DNA from: Candidatus Obscuribacterales bacterium
GTDB lineage: Bacteria; Cyanobacteriota; Vampirovibrionia; Obscuribacterales; Obscuribacteraceae
Direction of reading: 5' to 3'
DNA length: 32,752 bases
NCBI GenBank assembly: GCA_021732565.1
Contig: JAKFUT010000030.1
Span: 1-32,752, forward strand
The translations under genes and the position numbers were made by a program. Position 1 is the first letter of the stretch, and the number at the start of each line of letters is the position of its first letter. The notes beneath the pieces are model-generated. The model saw only the letters and a list, made by a program, of their open reading frames with translations. It was not told the origin of the DNA and ran no database searches. Below are positions 15,610 to 25,200 of the stretch, piece by piece.

Positions 15610-17655
15610 TCAGAAATGCACGGGTGATCGACGATTTCGCAAATGCTCGATGCGAGTTCTTAGCGATGCGACCTTTGCTTCTATCTCAGTGCCCTTGTGT
15701 GATGCTGCCGCCTCACCAAGGGAATTCAGCATGTTGTCGCATCGTGTGAACATGTCCTGATTTCCGGTAGCGTCCATTAAGTTGACAGACTCGCTGGCTA
15801 GTCGCAGCGCATCGGGAAAATCGTCGAGATAAAGCGCCAACCGGCAGGGGCAAGATAGAAGTCCAGCCATTTGGTCATCCTTGTGCAAGTTCTGGCGACT
15901 CTCGTTGCGAAGTTTGATCTCCACCATCGATTTGAGCTTGCGTAACTCTTCTCGTTTGCCTTGAGAATGGTAGAGAGCACCAAGTTTTTCTATTGCATCG
16001 AGCGCTGGCAAAGTGGTGAAGTCGTAATCTTGCAGCGTGTCATAATATGCTTCTTTAAACAACTTCTCCGCGCGAGCAGGATTCTTTTGTACTAGCAATG
16101 TTCCTAGCTTGCTCTTTATGAACGCAGCGATATCACCCGAGTCGTAACCAGGTAAGGTATTCTCTATGGGAAAATCGGTGGTTCGCTTTGTGGACTGAAC
16201 CACTTTTAGGGCCTGCTCAAGGTAATAACTCTGTTTCTCCGGAAGGTCACGCTCTGCTGCACAGTCTGCAAGCGACAGAAAGGCATTGGTAGCAGGACGA
16301 TAGTAGGTTCCGTCTTTTGCTTTTGCATAAGTGAGCGCTTGATCAATCTCTTCTTCAACACGCCGATAAAGGGGAGCTTCGGCAGTCGTCAAATGAAGAA
16401 GACGCCTGAATAGAATCTGCTTATGGTATATTCCGGCGACGGTTAGATGAGCCTGGAATTTCAGAGCCCGTTCTGTTTCAGGTATCTGACCAAGGGCTTC
16501 AGTTGCTGCCATGACTGCGTGATCCATGCGAGCGAGAGACGAAGGTTCCCCTATCTTGTAAGCCTCATTACACTCTATTTCGGCGCGAGCCAGGGACGCT
16601 GACGGGTTCAAGTGAGTTCTGCTTGCTCGCACTCTGGGCGGAGATAATGGAGCAAACACCTTCGTTTCACTGCTGTTGAACCGGTTTAGAGTAAGAGCAA
16701 AGATACCAGCCAAAAGCAAAATCAGCAATGCCGGGGCGCTAAACAACCAGCGTCGCTTTTTCGTCCCTGATACTACATTCGGTGCGATTACGTCTTTGCC
16801 GCGGTCTTGCCGAATCAAATCAAGGTCATTTGCCAGAGCTGTCATAGACTGATAGCGGGCGTCTGGTTCTTTAGCGAGGGACTTATGAATGACGTTCGAT
16901 AGACCCACTGGCGCTATGCGCTGATTACTGATTTGTAAGAGTGGGATCGGCTCTGAAGTGTGTTGATGCATTAGCTTGAGAGGATTATCAGCTATGAATG
17001 GTGGCGCTCCACTCAGAGCTTCATACAGTATGCAACCCAGCGCATAAATGTCTGATCTGGCATCAGAGCCCTTCCCCATGAACTGTTCCGGGCTCATGTA
17101 ATAAGTCGTACCGACCAACTCGCCAGTGCGGGTCAGTTGCTGGCTGAAAGTATCTGAAAGGATCTTGGCCAAGCCGAAATCGACTATCTTTACAGTATCG
17201 TCCTGTTCGCCTCTAATGAGCATAATGTTTGCTGGTTTCAGATCGCGGTGAACGATGCCAACCTTGTGCGCTGATTCCATAGCCTCGCAAATCTGAATTG
17301 CAATCGCAAGCAATTTGGCGATTGATAAATCATCCCTGGCATCAATTGCTTCTCGAAGAGATGTTCCTTCAAGAAATTCCATCGCAATGTAAGGCCACTT
17401 ATTCTGTGCGATTCCCAATCGGTAGAATATGAGCAGATTCTTGTGAGCGAGCGCTGAAAGAACTTGTCCCTCCCGCTTAAACCGAAGACGACTTTCGTCA
17501 TCGCTCAGTAGTACGGGGTGCAGCATTTTTAGAGCGAGAATTCTTTCAAGACCCAGCTCTTGTGCTTTGTAAACTGTGCCCATGCCACCCTGCCCGAGCT
17601 CTTCAATGACCTCGTATCTCTCGTCTACAATGTCGCCCGGCTGAAGCGTATTCAT
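15610..17655 (-). CDS. Transmembrane Hanks-type Ser/Thr protein kinase with C-terminal helical repeats
   Basis: Encodes 681 aa from ATG 17655. The N-terminal cytoplasmic kinase domain (about 12-280) has every key motif: GQGGMGTVYKA (21-31), catalytic Lys43 in LALKML, HRDLKPAN with Asp138 and Asn143, DFG with Asp159, and the TYYMSPEQ activation-loop end. A basic stretch (KKRR) precedes one TM helix at about 305-325 (LLILLLAGIFALTL). The extracytoplasmic part (about 350-680) is built from helix pairs resembling degenerate TPRs, with segments such as ALTYAKAKDG, YLEQALKVVQ and RAEKLFKEAYYD. The layout is that of PknB-like receptor kinases, here with a TPR-like sensor. It is followed after 6 nt by a 62-aa gene. 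Substrates are not predictable; the divergent small membrane protein and YfhO-type gene are neighbours only. Confidence 0.93.
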   Translation of the reverse strand: MNTLQPGDIVDERYEVIEELGQGGMGTVYKAQELGLERILALKMLHPVLLSDDESRLRFKREGQVLSALAHKNLLIFYRLGIAQNKWPYIAMEFLEGTSLREAIDARDDLSIAKLLAIAIQICEAMESAHKVGIVHRDLKPANIMLIRGEQDDTVKIVDFGLAKILSDTFSQQLTRTGELVGTTYYMSPEQFMGKGSDARSDIYALGCILYEALSGAPPFIADNPLKLMHQHTSEPIPLLQISNQRIAPVGLSNVIHKSLAKEPDARYQSMTALANDLDLIRQDRGKDVIAPNVVSGTKKRRWLFSAPALLILLLAGIFALTLNRFNSSETKVFAPLSPPRVRASRTHLNPSASLARAEIECNEAYKIGEPSSLARMDHAVMAATEALGQIPETERALKFQAHLTVAGIYHKQILFRRLLHLTTAEAPLYRRVEEEIDQALTYAKAKDGTYYRPATNAFLSLADCAAERDLPEKQSYYLEQALKVVQSTKRTTDFPIENTLPGYDSGDIAAFIKSKLGTLLVQKNPARAEKLFKEAYYDTLQDYDFTTLPALDAIEKLGALYHSQGKREELRKLKSMVEIKLRNESRQNLHKDDQMAGLLSCPCRLALYLDDFPDALRLASESVNLMDATGNQDMFTRCDNMLNSLGEAAASHKGTEIEAKVASLRTRIEHLRNRRSPVHF

Positions 17656-17965
17656 CTTAGTGGGTTAGGGGGGTTCGGTCTCTAATATTCCCGCTTCCGG
17701 CAGGGTTAAGAACAGCGAAAGTAGGACCTGACTTGAACCGCCTGTCGTTATAGTTCTCAATTTCTCCTTGTCGGGAATCCTTCCGGACGGTGCACCAGCC
17801 CAACCGTCATGGAAGTCTCGGGTACTAAAGACTCTGTTTGGCGAAAGGTAACAATATTGGCAAGCCGACCACCAATACCGTGTCCAGTCGTTGTGAGCCT
17901 CCTCTAATGGCTGGCGGTTGGGGCTTTGATACAATTAGCCGACCGACTCCTTGTCAACGCTTCAA

Positions 17966-18736
17966 ATGATAAAGATCGTTACAGCTGGCTCAAGGCCTCC
18001 AACACAAGCTGCTCTCGTTTCTTCGCCGTCTGATGGTGTGAACGGTGTTCTTCGTTCGCGGTATTTGATTACGTTCAATCGTTGCCTTGCAAGTTTGACC
18101 CCCTCTCTCTACCTATTGTTCGCTATCTTTATGGTGACTTTCCTGTGGAGCTCCATGCCGGCGGCGAATTGCCAGGGAGGAAGTGAACCGGCTCCTGGCA
18201 GTTCCATATCGAATAGGAGCAAAGAGGGCGTTGGTTGCGATTATTCGCGAGGGCGAAAGAGACGTCTGATCGCCGGGCAAGCTCCCACTGTTGAGAGGCC
18301 GGCTGCCTCAGTTTCAGCCATCCCCTTCAAGAAATTTGACGGTGTTCACGTTGGTATGTCTGAGTCGGCGGTGCTGGCGGGATGGGATTACATCAAATTG
18401 GATACTGCTGGCTGTTTTGGAAACAAGCATCAGCTCGTAGGCAAGCAACAGGAAATTACAATTGTAATAACGACAGTAGACAAAGTAATACGGTCAGTCC
18501 GACTCTTACCGCCACCACGCATGGTGTTCTCGTTGAAAGAAGCACGGCAAATAGCTCTAGGACTTCTCGATGGAAGCCATCGTCGAGAGGTGTGTCATGA
18601 CGATGATGACTTGGTGATAGGTGACGTGAAGCAACCACTTGAGTATTTCTATTATAGTGACGGGAGTCGAATCGAGCTCACTTACAGCAATGCTACTGCA
18701 GACCTGATTGAAGCCATTCAGGTTTGCGGGGGATAG
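17966..18736 (+). CDS. Membrane-anchored or exported hypothetical protein
   Basis: Encodes about 256 aa. ATG 17966 is chosen over TTG 17951 because a TACAAT -10-like element at 17930-17935 would start transcription near 17942; neither start has a good ribosome-binding site. One hydrophobic segment at about residues 43-62 (LYLLFAIFMVTFLW) follows a long N-terminus, and SSMPAANCQGG after it could be a cleavage region. A Ser/Arg-rich linker leads to a compact C-terminal domain of about 135 residues. That domain opens with FDGVHVGMSESAVLAG, similar in shape to the GM(S/T)xxEV turn of BamE/SmpA-like domains. It ends in YYSDGSRIELTYSNA and a terminal Cys. Family not established. The YfhO-type gene begins about 7 nt after its stop, so the two are probably cotranscribed. 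Confidence 0.65.
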   Translation: MIKIVTAGSRPPTQAALVSSPSDGVNGVLRSRYLITFNRCLASLTPSLYLLFAIFMVTFLWSSMPAANCQGGSEPAPGSSISNRSKEGVGCDYSRGRKRRLIAGQAPTVERPAASVSAIPFKKFDGVHVGMSESAVLAGWDYIKLDTAGCFGNKHQLVGKQQEITIVITTVDKVIRSVRLLPPPRMVFSLKEARQIALGLLDGSHRREVCHDDDDLVIGDVKQPLEYFYYSDGSRIELTYSNATADLIEAIQVCGG

Positions 18737-18743
18737 CATTGCA

Positions 18744-21700
18744 TTGAAAGGACCTTGGGGATCACTAACAAGAAATGTTCGGGCGATCAATAAGGCCGGG
18801 TATACTTCGTTAATTGCATTAGTGGTGCTGTTTGTGGCTGTGTTCTATAAGCCGCTACTGTTGGGTAAGTGTATTTCGCGAATCGGTTCGTCAGCCCTGC
18901 TAGACGGCGCTTTCCGCAGCGATACCTTGCCGGCCCCGCTATATCCGGACTTTGATCCAAGTGTCTATTACTGGTACATGCCTGTTCGTGATTTCTTTTT
19001 CGGCAAATTGTTGCATGCAAACCTTCCGTTTTGGGATCAATACAGGGCATTCGGCTATTCTGAGTTCTCTCATCCGAGCCAGTCGCTGCTCAATCCTGCT
19101 TTCCTGATATCGCCTGTAGGACACGAGTATCTTTATTGCGCAGTGACTGTGTTGCAAACGCTTGTTGGTGCTGTCGGAACGTGGTTCGTTTGTCGCAGAA
19201 TTGGTTTAGGGCAATGGTCCTGCTTTTGGGCTGCTATTGCTTACGGACTTAGCTGCCGCATAATTGCAGGCCTTGAACTTGTATTGTTTGATTGTTTCGT
19301 TCCATGGTTATTCTTGAGTGTTCTTTGGCTGGTGACGCCGCTGGAAGTACCAGGGCAAACTCTGAAAATGCGCTTTCGAATTTTTCCTCCGGGGCACCCG
19401 GTCCCGCGGCTGATAGCCATAGCTTTCATCTGGGCTTACGGCTTTATGTCGATGCACATAGAGGTATTCGTCGTCAGTCTTGGCGCTATACTGACGGGTT
19501 TTGTGGCGGCGTCTCCCTTTTGCCGCTCGCTGTCAAAGACCACAGGCCTGGCCAATGCTATCCATACGTTGACCTTCATTATCATCGCGGGTGTTCTTTC
19601 CATGGCAATTGTGGCACCATTTCTGGTGCCAATGCTAGAGCACTTGCGGAACTCGGATTTTTATAAAAACGGCATGGCTTGCGACTTTTCTGCCAGGTTC
19701 TGTGACTTATTGCGTGACTCCTTTGGATGGAAAGGTTTCGATACGACTCCGACGCTTTCGCTGTTTTGCGGACCCTTCACTCCTCTTCTGTTCCTGTGTG
19801 CTTTCTGTTTGCACACTGTGATTGTGCCTTACCGGCAATCGAAGATTCGAAGCCTCAGACAGATGGCACAATCTGCAATTCCATATGGCAACGCTCATGG
19901 AGAACAGGGCTTTTCTTGCGACTATCAGCCGGCTGGAGTTTTCGCTGCGCCCGATAACGGCTTTGAAACCATTGATTTGTCGCAACCTTTGCGCATTCTG
20001 GGAATTCTTGCGCTTATCTGTGTGGGTTGGGCATATCCTAACGCATGGCTTGTTGAGATTCTAAAGCATCCCCCGCTGAGTTGGCTGGCACCGCAGTACT
20101 TTCTGCCCGCTGGCATTCTCAGCGTTGCGGTCATATCAGCGTGTGGGCTGGAATTGCTTATGAGCATTCAAGGCCGCAAAGAAAAGACCATGGCCACAAT
20201 TGTCATTGTTTCAGGATTGGCTGTCGTTGGTGCCGTGTTCGCTTTGTCTGGCGCCGCAGCGGGATACACGAGATCTTCCGTCTGGCTACCCGCTGCCGGA
20301 ATCGCGTTGTTAATAGCCTACATTTGGACCCCGCGTACATTCAGGTCCGTTGTTCTGCTAGCCCTGATTGCAATCAATACCGTTGTGCTCATGGAGCTTC
20401 CACGGAAATTAGTACGGACTCGACCCCCTATCAAGTCAGCACTGAGATTGCCGCCGACTTTGGCTCCGCTTTGTGGAACAAATGATCGCATAGCGGTTTG
20501 CGGCATTAACTACTTGATCCCTAATATCGGCACTTTGTTCAGAATCAATCAAATCGAAATTGCAGATCCGCTCTTGCCGCGTGGCTATCAGGACTTTCTT
20601 GAACTGGTTGGAGCCAAGAGGTTGGACGGGTTCCATTTGAATTTTTCGCGTTTTCCCAAGAAAGCGATTATGTTGACTGGCGTGCGGTTTCTTGCTAGTC
20701 GTGGTGCAATTGTCCCAGATGATGTGATGGAGCGCTGTGCGCGCACGGGTGGATCGCAGCCGGTTCCCAACACCGGCGTTACACCTGGATTACGTGTGGT
20801 TGGTGGCTGGATACAAGTTGACCAGAAAAATCAGCAAGTATTTGGTCGATTGAATGTCCGCATTCATCCGTTATTGCGATCATATTCTTCTCCACGGTTC
20901 AAGGTCGCGATTGTTGACCAGGGCGGTAACCTGGTAGATTCAGGCGATGTTGAGTGGACCGGTGAATTGCCGGAAAAACTGCCTTCGGAAATTTCGTTGG
21001 ACTTCGCGCTAATCCTTCCGGAAAAATGTGCTTCTCCAAAGCTGGCTCTGAAAGTAGAGAACCAATGGACCGGTACGGCAATTTCCTCTGGCTCTCTTGA
21101 ACACAAACTTCAAGATGAATGGACCGTCGTGTCTGAGTCACTAAGAGTAAGTGCTCAGGTAGGTTCTTCCGGCAATTCGCAAGGTAGTCTTCGGGGCGCT
21201 CCAGAATTGCAATCATGGGTGAACCTCAAGGACGATTCTGCCGGTGGTCACCGCCTGTATGAAGTACACAACCCGCTTCCACTTGTTTCCTTTATTGACC
21301 GGGTGCAGTTTGGCGGAATCGACACGCTAAGAAATTGTTTGGAAAGAGACATCGCTCCTGAGACTCTCCTGGTTCTTGATGAACCTGCGCCTATGAATCA
21401 GGGGGGGGGCTGTACAGCGCGCGGAGTGCGCGCTTCATCGCATCTGCAATGGGAGATCACGTCTAATGCGGAGTTCATCGTAAAGGTAGACGCAGTAACA
21501 CCAGGATACGTTGTACTGCGGGAGTCATTGTTCCCTGGCTGGACTGCTACCGTTGATGGTGCACCCGTACAGATACACAAAGCAAACATTCTCTTTCAAG
21601 CGGTGGCCGTTCCAGCCGGAATACATCTAATTCGGTTTGCATTCTTTCCGCCCGGTCTAGCTCTGGGGCTCGCTATTTTTTCATTAAGCTCCTTGATTGT

Positions 21701-21791
21701 TTTGGGAATAATTTTGTGGTACACGAGGCGGCGAGGCAATCATGTGAAAACATCGGTTCTTCCACAAGAACAGGAGAATCTGCTGAAGTAG
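18744..21791 (+). CDS. YfhO-family polytopic membrane protein
   Basis: Encodes about 1015 aa. The start is uncertain: TTG 18744 follows GGGGGA by about 10 nt, while TTG 18708 would overlap the upstream gene by 29 bp. The N-terminal half holds many TM helices, the first at about 20-40 (SLIALVVLFVAVFY). Its first extracytoplasmic loop reads LYPDFDPSVYYWYMPVRDFFF and LPFWDQYRAFGYSEFSHP, the large-loop style of GT-C fold glycosyltransferase-like proteins. A soluble beta-rich part (about 680-950) follows. The C-terminal signature (LFPGWTATVDGAPVQIHKAN, then VAVPAGIHLIRFAFFPPG) and a last TM helix (ALGLAIFSLSSLIVLGIIL) are the hallmark of YfhO-type proteins. In Bacillus and Listeria, YfhO is linked to glycosylation of lipoteichoic acid; the role here is inferred to be envelope glycan transfer. 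Confidence 0.8.
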   Translation: MKGPWGSLTRNVRAINKAGYTSLIALVVLFVAVFYKPLLLGKCISRIGSSALLDGAFRSDTLPAPLYPDFDPSVYYWYMPVRDFFFGKLLHANLPFWDQYRAFGYSEFSHPSQSLLNPAFLISPVGHEYLYCAVTVLQTLVGAVGTWFVCRRIGLGQWSCFWAAIAYGLSCRIIAGLELVLFDCFVPWLFLSVLWLVTPLEVPGQTLKMRFRIFPPGHPVPRLIAIAFIWAYGFMSMHIEVFVVSLGAILTGFVAASPFCRSLSKTTGLANAIHTLTFIIIAGVLSMAIVAPFLVPMLEHLRNSDFYKNGMACDFSARFCDLLRDSFGWKGFDTTPTLSLFCGPFTPLLFLCAFCLHTVIVPYRQSKIRSLRQMAQSAIPYGNAHGEQGFSCDYQPAGVFAAPDNGFETIDLSQPLRILGILALICVGWAYPNAWLVEILKHPPLSWLAPQYFLPAGILSVAVISACGLELLMSIQGRKEKTMATIVIVSGLAVVGAVFALSGAAAGYTRSSVWLPAAGIALLIAYIWTPRTFRSVVLLALIAINTVVLMELPRKLVRTRPPIKSALRLPPTLAPLCGTNDRIAVCGINYLIPNIGTLFRINQIEIADPLLPRGYQDFLELVGAKRLDGFHLNFSRFPKKAIMLTGVRFLASRGAIVPDDVMERCARTGGSQPVPNTGVTPGLRVVGGWIQVDQKNQQVFGRLNVRIHPLLRSYSSPRFKVAIVDQGGNLVDSGDVEWTGELPEKLPSEISLDFALILPEKCASPKLALKVENQWTGTAISSGSLEHKLQDEWTVVSESLRVSAQVGSSGNSQGSLRGAPELQSWVNLKDDSAGGHRLYEVHNPLPLVSFIDRVQFGGIDTLRNCLERDIAPETLLVLDEPAPMNQGGGCTARGVRASSHLQWEITSNAEFIVKVDAVTPGYVVLRESLFPGWTATVDGAPVQIHKANILFQAVAVPAGIHLIRFAFFPPGLALGLAIFSLSSLIVLGIILWYTRRRGNHVKTSVLPQEQENLLK

Positions 21792-21906
21792 CCGTAGGCA
21801 AGTATTCGATGCCCGATTGATTCAATTACCTCTGCCGGGAAAACTTGTAACACCGACCGCCGCCCCCACTGGTTCATCGTGTGTAGGTGACGGCGGGCTT
21901 CGCCGC

Positions 21907-22137
21907 TCAGCAGCTTGACTTGCCAGTGATGTTACTGCAGTTGTAGACGGCTCCTTCGCTAGCGTCAAGTCTAAAAGTTAACGCTTGAAGTCCTGGTGCA
22001 TCAGTGCAAAGGTAGTCTCCAGTGTCTTCAACCGGTCAGCGTAAATACTTGACGATATCCGGGTCGGTGCATCGTTTCCGCTACAACTTCTACACTTACA
22101 TTAAAACTGGCTTCGAATCACAGGTTGCGGTGCTAGA
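21907..22137 (-). pseudogene. Frameshifted remnant of a Cys-rich exported (pilin-like?) protein
   Basis: Three short minus-strand frames line up into one protein-like end, each in a different frame. They are SSTATCDSKP (22137-22108), then FEASFNVSVEVVAETM...YRQVFTLTG (22117-22031, followed by TGA), then VEDTGDYLCTDAPG...ASEGAVYNCSNITGKSSC, which ends in TGA at 21907-21909. Joined, they read as a beta-rich C-terminal domain of about 75 residues with paired cysteines near the end, as in type IV pilin-like or secreted proteins of this kind. The N-terminal part is absent: the plus-strand HEAT-like gene begins there. Two frameshifts and loss of the 5' end indicate decay, unless the shifts are assembly errors. 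The pilin assignment is a guess. Confidence 0.5.
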
Positions 22138-22225
22138 CTAACTGATCCTTGGGAAGAAGGCAGGACGAGCCGCGAGTTTCGCAGTGTTGTCCGGAGGACG
22201 CTGTCTGTCTGGTGGAGATTTGAAT

Positions 22226-25200
22226 GTGGCTGGCGATGAATTTGACCCGTTCAAGTTAATCAAGAAGATACTAGGTAAGCCCGATGAGGTGAAACCTGTG
22301 CCGCCGCCGGCGCGGCCTTCCCCGGAGCTTGCCCCGGTGGTTGTTGCGCCGCCGGAGCCGCCGAAAAAGCCGCGAGAGATTCTTCTGGATGCCCTTGAAA
22401 AGATGACGGACGGCCAGCGCATTTTGCGCATGCTTGATCTAGGAAGACTGGCCTCAAGTTCTGCTGCCGAGGCTCTTGAAGCTCGTCACTTGATGGATGA
22501 GCTTCGCTGCGGAGATTTTTATGAACGACGGCTGGCGTTGTATGCTTTGCGAGGAGCCGGCGATCACGCACTCATATTTCAAGGCCGAAATGACAGATCG
22601 GCGCTTCTGCGTAAGCTTATCAGTGCGATGGCGGTTGAAGTTTGCACCGACGAAGAGTTGACGCAAATTGCACGAGAACTGCAAGGATCGTCGCGTCGCC
22701 AATTTTTCGTGCGATTGAGGAAGAAGAAAAGAATCGCTCTGATTGATCACTGCTTGCAGGAGCTTGAGCCACAGTGTGAGAATTTCGAGCGCTTGATTCC
22801 CTTTGGATCGGAGCCATTTGTATCGGAGCGGCTGTTGAAGTCTGCCGAGATGATGGATGCCGGTGACTTCGGTTTACTTGCACATAATCATGCTGCAATC
22901 ACCGCGCAGTACTTCCTCGACTGGGCCAATCAGCTACAGTCCGCGGATGTACGATTTGTCTGGCTGTTCAACAGTGTCGAACCTGTTCTTGCTGAATTCG
23001 AAACCGACAAAACTCTGCAAACTCTTCGCAGCGCAGCTCGGGTAATTCCGCTAGACTCACTAAAAATAGACGGACTGCTAACTCGTCGACCTGCTCAAAT
23101 CGTGGAACTCATGATTGAGCATCATTCTCTGGCAATGTTAGAGTATGAAACTGCGCGAGTCTTGCCGCGACTCGACGCAGACTTGCTACTGCGGGTTCTT
23201 GACTTACATTCCTTTGAGGACAACCGATGGGAATGGTTTGAGAAGCTGAGCGTTGAAAACAAATATCGTGTTTTCGAACAAACGCGCCTTTCTTGGTTGG
23301 ATGATGAGGGCGTCATTTCTTGCGGTGATCTGGGAAATTTGCCCGGTGAATTGCGCATCGCCGAGACTCGTCGAATACTGAAGCTTCCTTGCAAGGCCGG
23401 CTCGGCAAGCAAGCTGGACTATGCAACTTATTTGCCATGGGACGAAGCACTGAAAGTCGTTGAGCCGCACTTGAAAGACTCAGATATCGACACTCGCACA
23501 AGAGCGGTGAGCAAACTTGTGGCAGCCGTGCGATTTGATCGCGCACACTTGGGTGCCTTGTTGACCTTACTGGAGCAAAGGAAGCATGAAGCCGATCCAG
23601 TGAGATCTTCGTTTCTTTCTCAGCTGCGATTGTTGCCCCCGTCCGCGTGGGACGCCTCACATTTACCTGTGCTCGACCGTATCATTCGAGATGCGTTGAA
23701 TGCAGCCGACGGTTCGCGCATGAGTTTCTCGAGCATTATAGAATTGGCGGTTGCTCTCATTCCTAACTTTACTGAGTGGAGCTGTCGTACCATCGCGACA
23801 GTCTGGAAGGAAAGAGGTCGAACCACTCTTGGTGGCTATTGGAACGTCTCTTCCTTATCGCATCTCAGCAAAGAAGAAGCTGTGGCGCTTGAAACTGCAG
23901 TGTCTGAAGCCATTCGCATTTGGGGTGCGGAAGAACACGAACAACAGATTCTTGCCCTTGGAAGGTTGTTTTCGACGCGGTTGGATTCCTGTCAGGAAAT
24001 AGTTCGTTCACTTGAGGCAATCGTCAAAGGTTCGAGTTCCAACGATCGTGCGGAAGAGGCCCTGCGGCTCCTCCACTCCTGGCGTCGAGACAGGTTTGAG
24101 ACGCTAGTTCCAATACTACTGGAACTAGATAAGTCCTGGGGACAACACGACGTTATTGCTGAATACTTACACAGGCGAAGGCAAGACCTTTTAACGCCAT
24201 TCCTGGGTCAACATGCTTATCAGGGACGATTCTCCACAGGTAAAGTGCGTGTGGTTCCGCGGTACGAAAATGGATTTACACGTTGGACAACCAAACAGCA
24301 GGCCGCTTTTGCCAGAGAATTAGAGTTGTTGTGTGTCCGTGAAAATGTAGATGTAAGTGATGGCTTTTATGGTGCCTTGCGCTTGTGTCGCTTACCCGAT
24401 CCGCCCATGGACAAGCTCGCCTGGCTTGCTCGCAAAGATAGCAGTCAGCCCGCAGTGCGAGATTATATGATCGGTCAGCTGTCGCATGTGGACAACGGAG
24501 ACGGCGTACGACTGCTTTTGGACTGTCTCCAGGACGACCGGCTGCGAAAGGCAATCTATTCTTTACGCCGAGCCTTATTGCAGTTGAGTCGAGTGGAGGC
24601 TGTTGCGATACTAAAACGGGTGCCCGTGAAGAGTGTTTCCATCTACAAAGAGGTTGTTCGCCTTGCCGGTGATGTTGGCGGCGAGGAAGCATTCGACTGG
24701 CTGATATCTCTTTCTCGCACCGAGATGCACAAGGATGTAAAAGCTGCCGTAATCAGAGGTCTCTGGAATTTCTGTGAGATTCCTGAAGTATGGGATGTAT
24801 TCGATGAAGCCGCCCTGTCGACTGAACGAGCTGTAGCATGTGCAGTGATTCGAATACCGTTCATTCGACTCTCGTTAGATTCGCGCAAACGGCTTGCTCG
24901 AGTGTTGTCTCTGGTTTTGCAGCATGACGATGAGTCGACGCGACTTGAAGCTTTGCGTCGTCTGACCTCCTCTCCTGTCGTTGATGCCGAACGAGTAATG
25001 CTCAAACCGCTAATGTCCAAACTGTCAGCAGATTCACACCTTGAACGATTAATGGCGGGGTACATCTTCTTCATTCATTACGCGCCGGATGATGAGCAAT
25101 CTACCGAGCACTTGATCATGAGTGTACTCAAGAATCGGCAAAATCTGCTTATCTGTCTGGCGCAGCTAGAGCGGGCTCAGCGCGTTCAACCGGCGCGAAT

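Noticed and set aside
17926..17957. Minus-strand TTGACA with TATCAA as promoter for the Ser/Thr kinase
   Set aside because: The spacer is 20 bp, too long for a normal sigma-70 promoter.
21402..21408. Run of seven G as a possible frameshift in the YfhO-type gene
   Set aside because: The reading frame continues through it into the conserved C-terminal signature.
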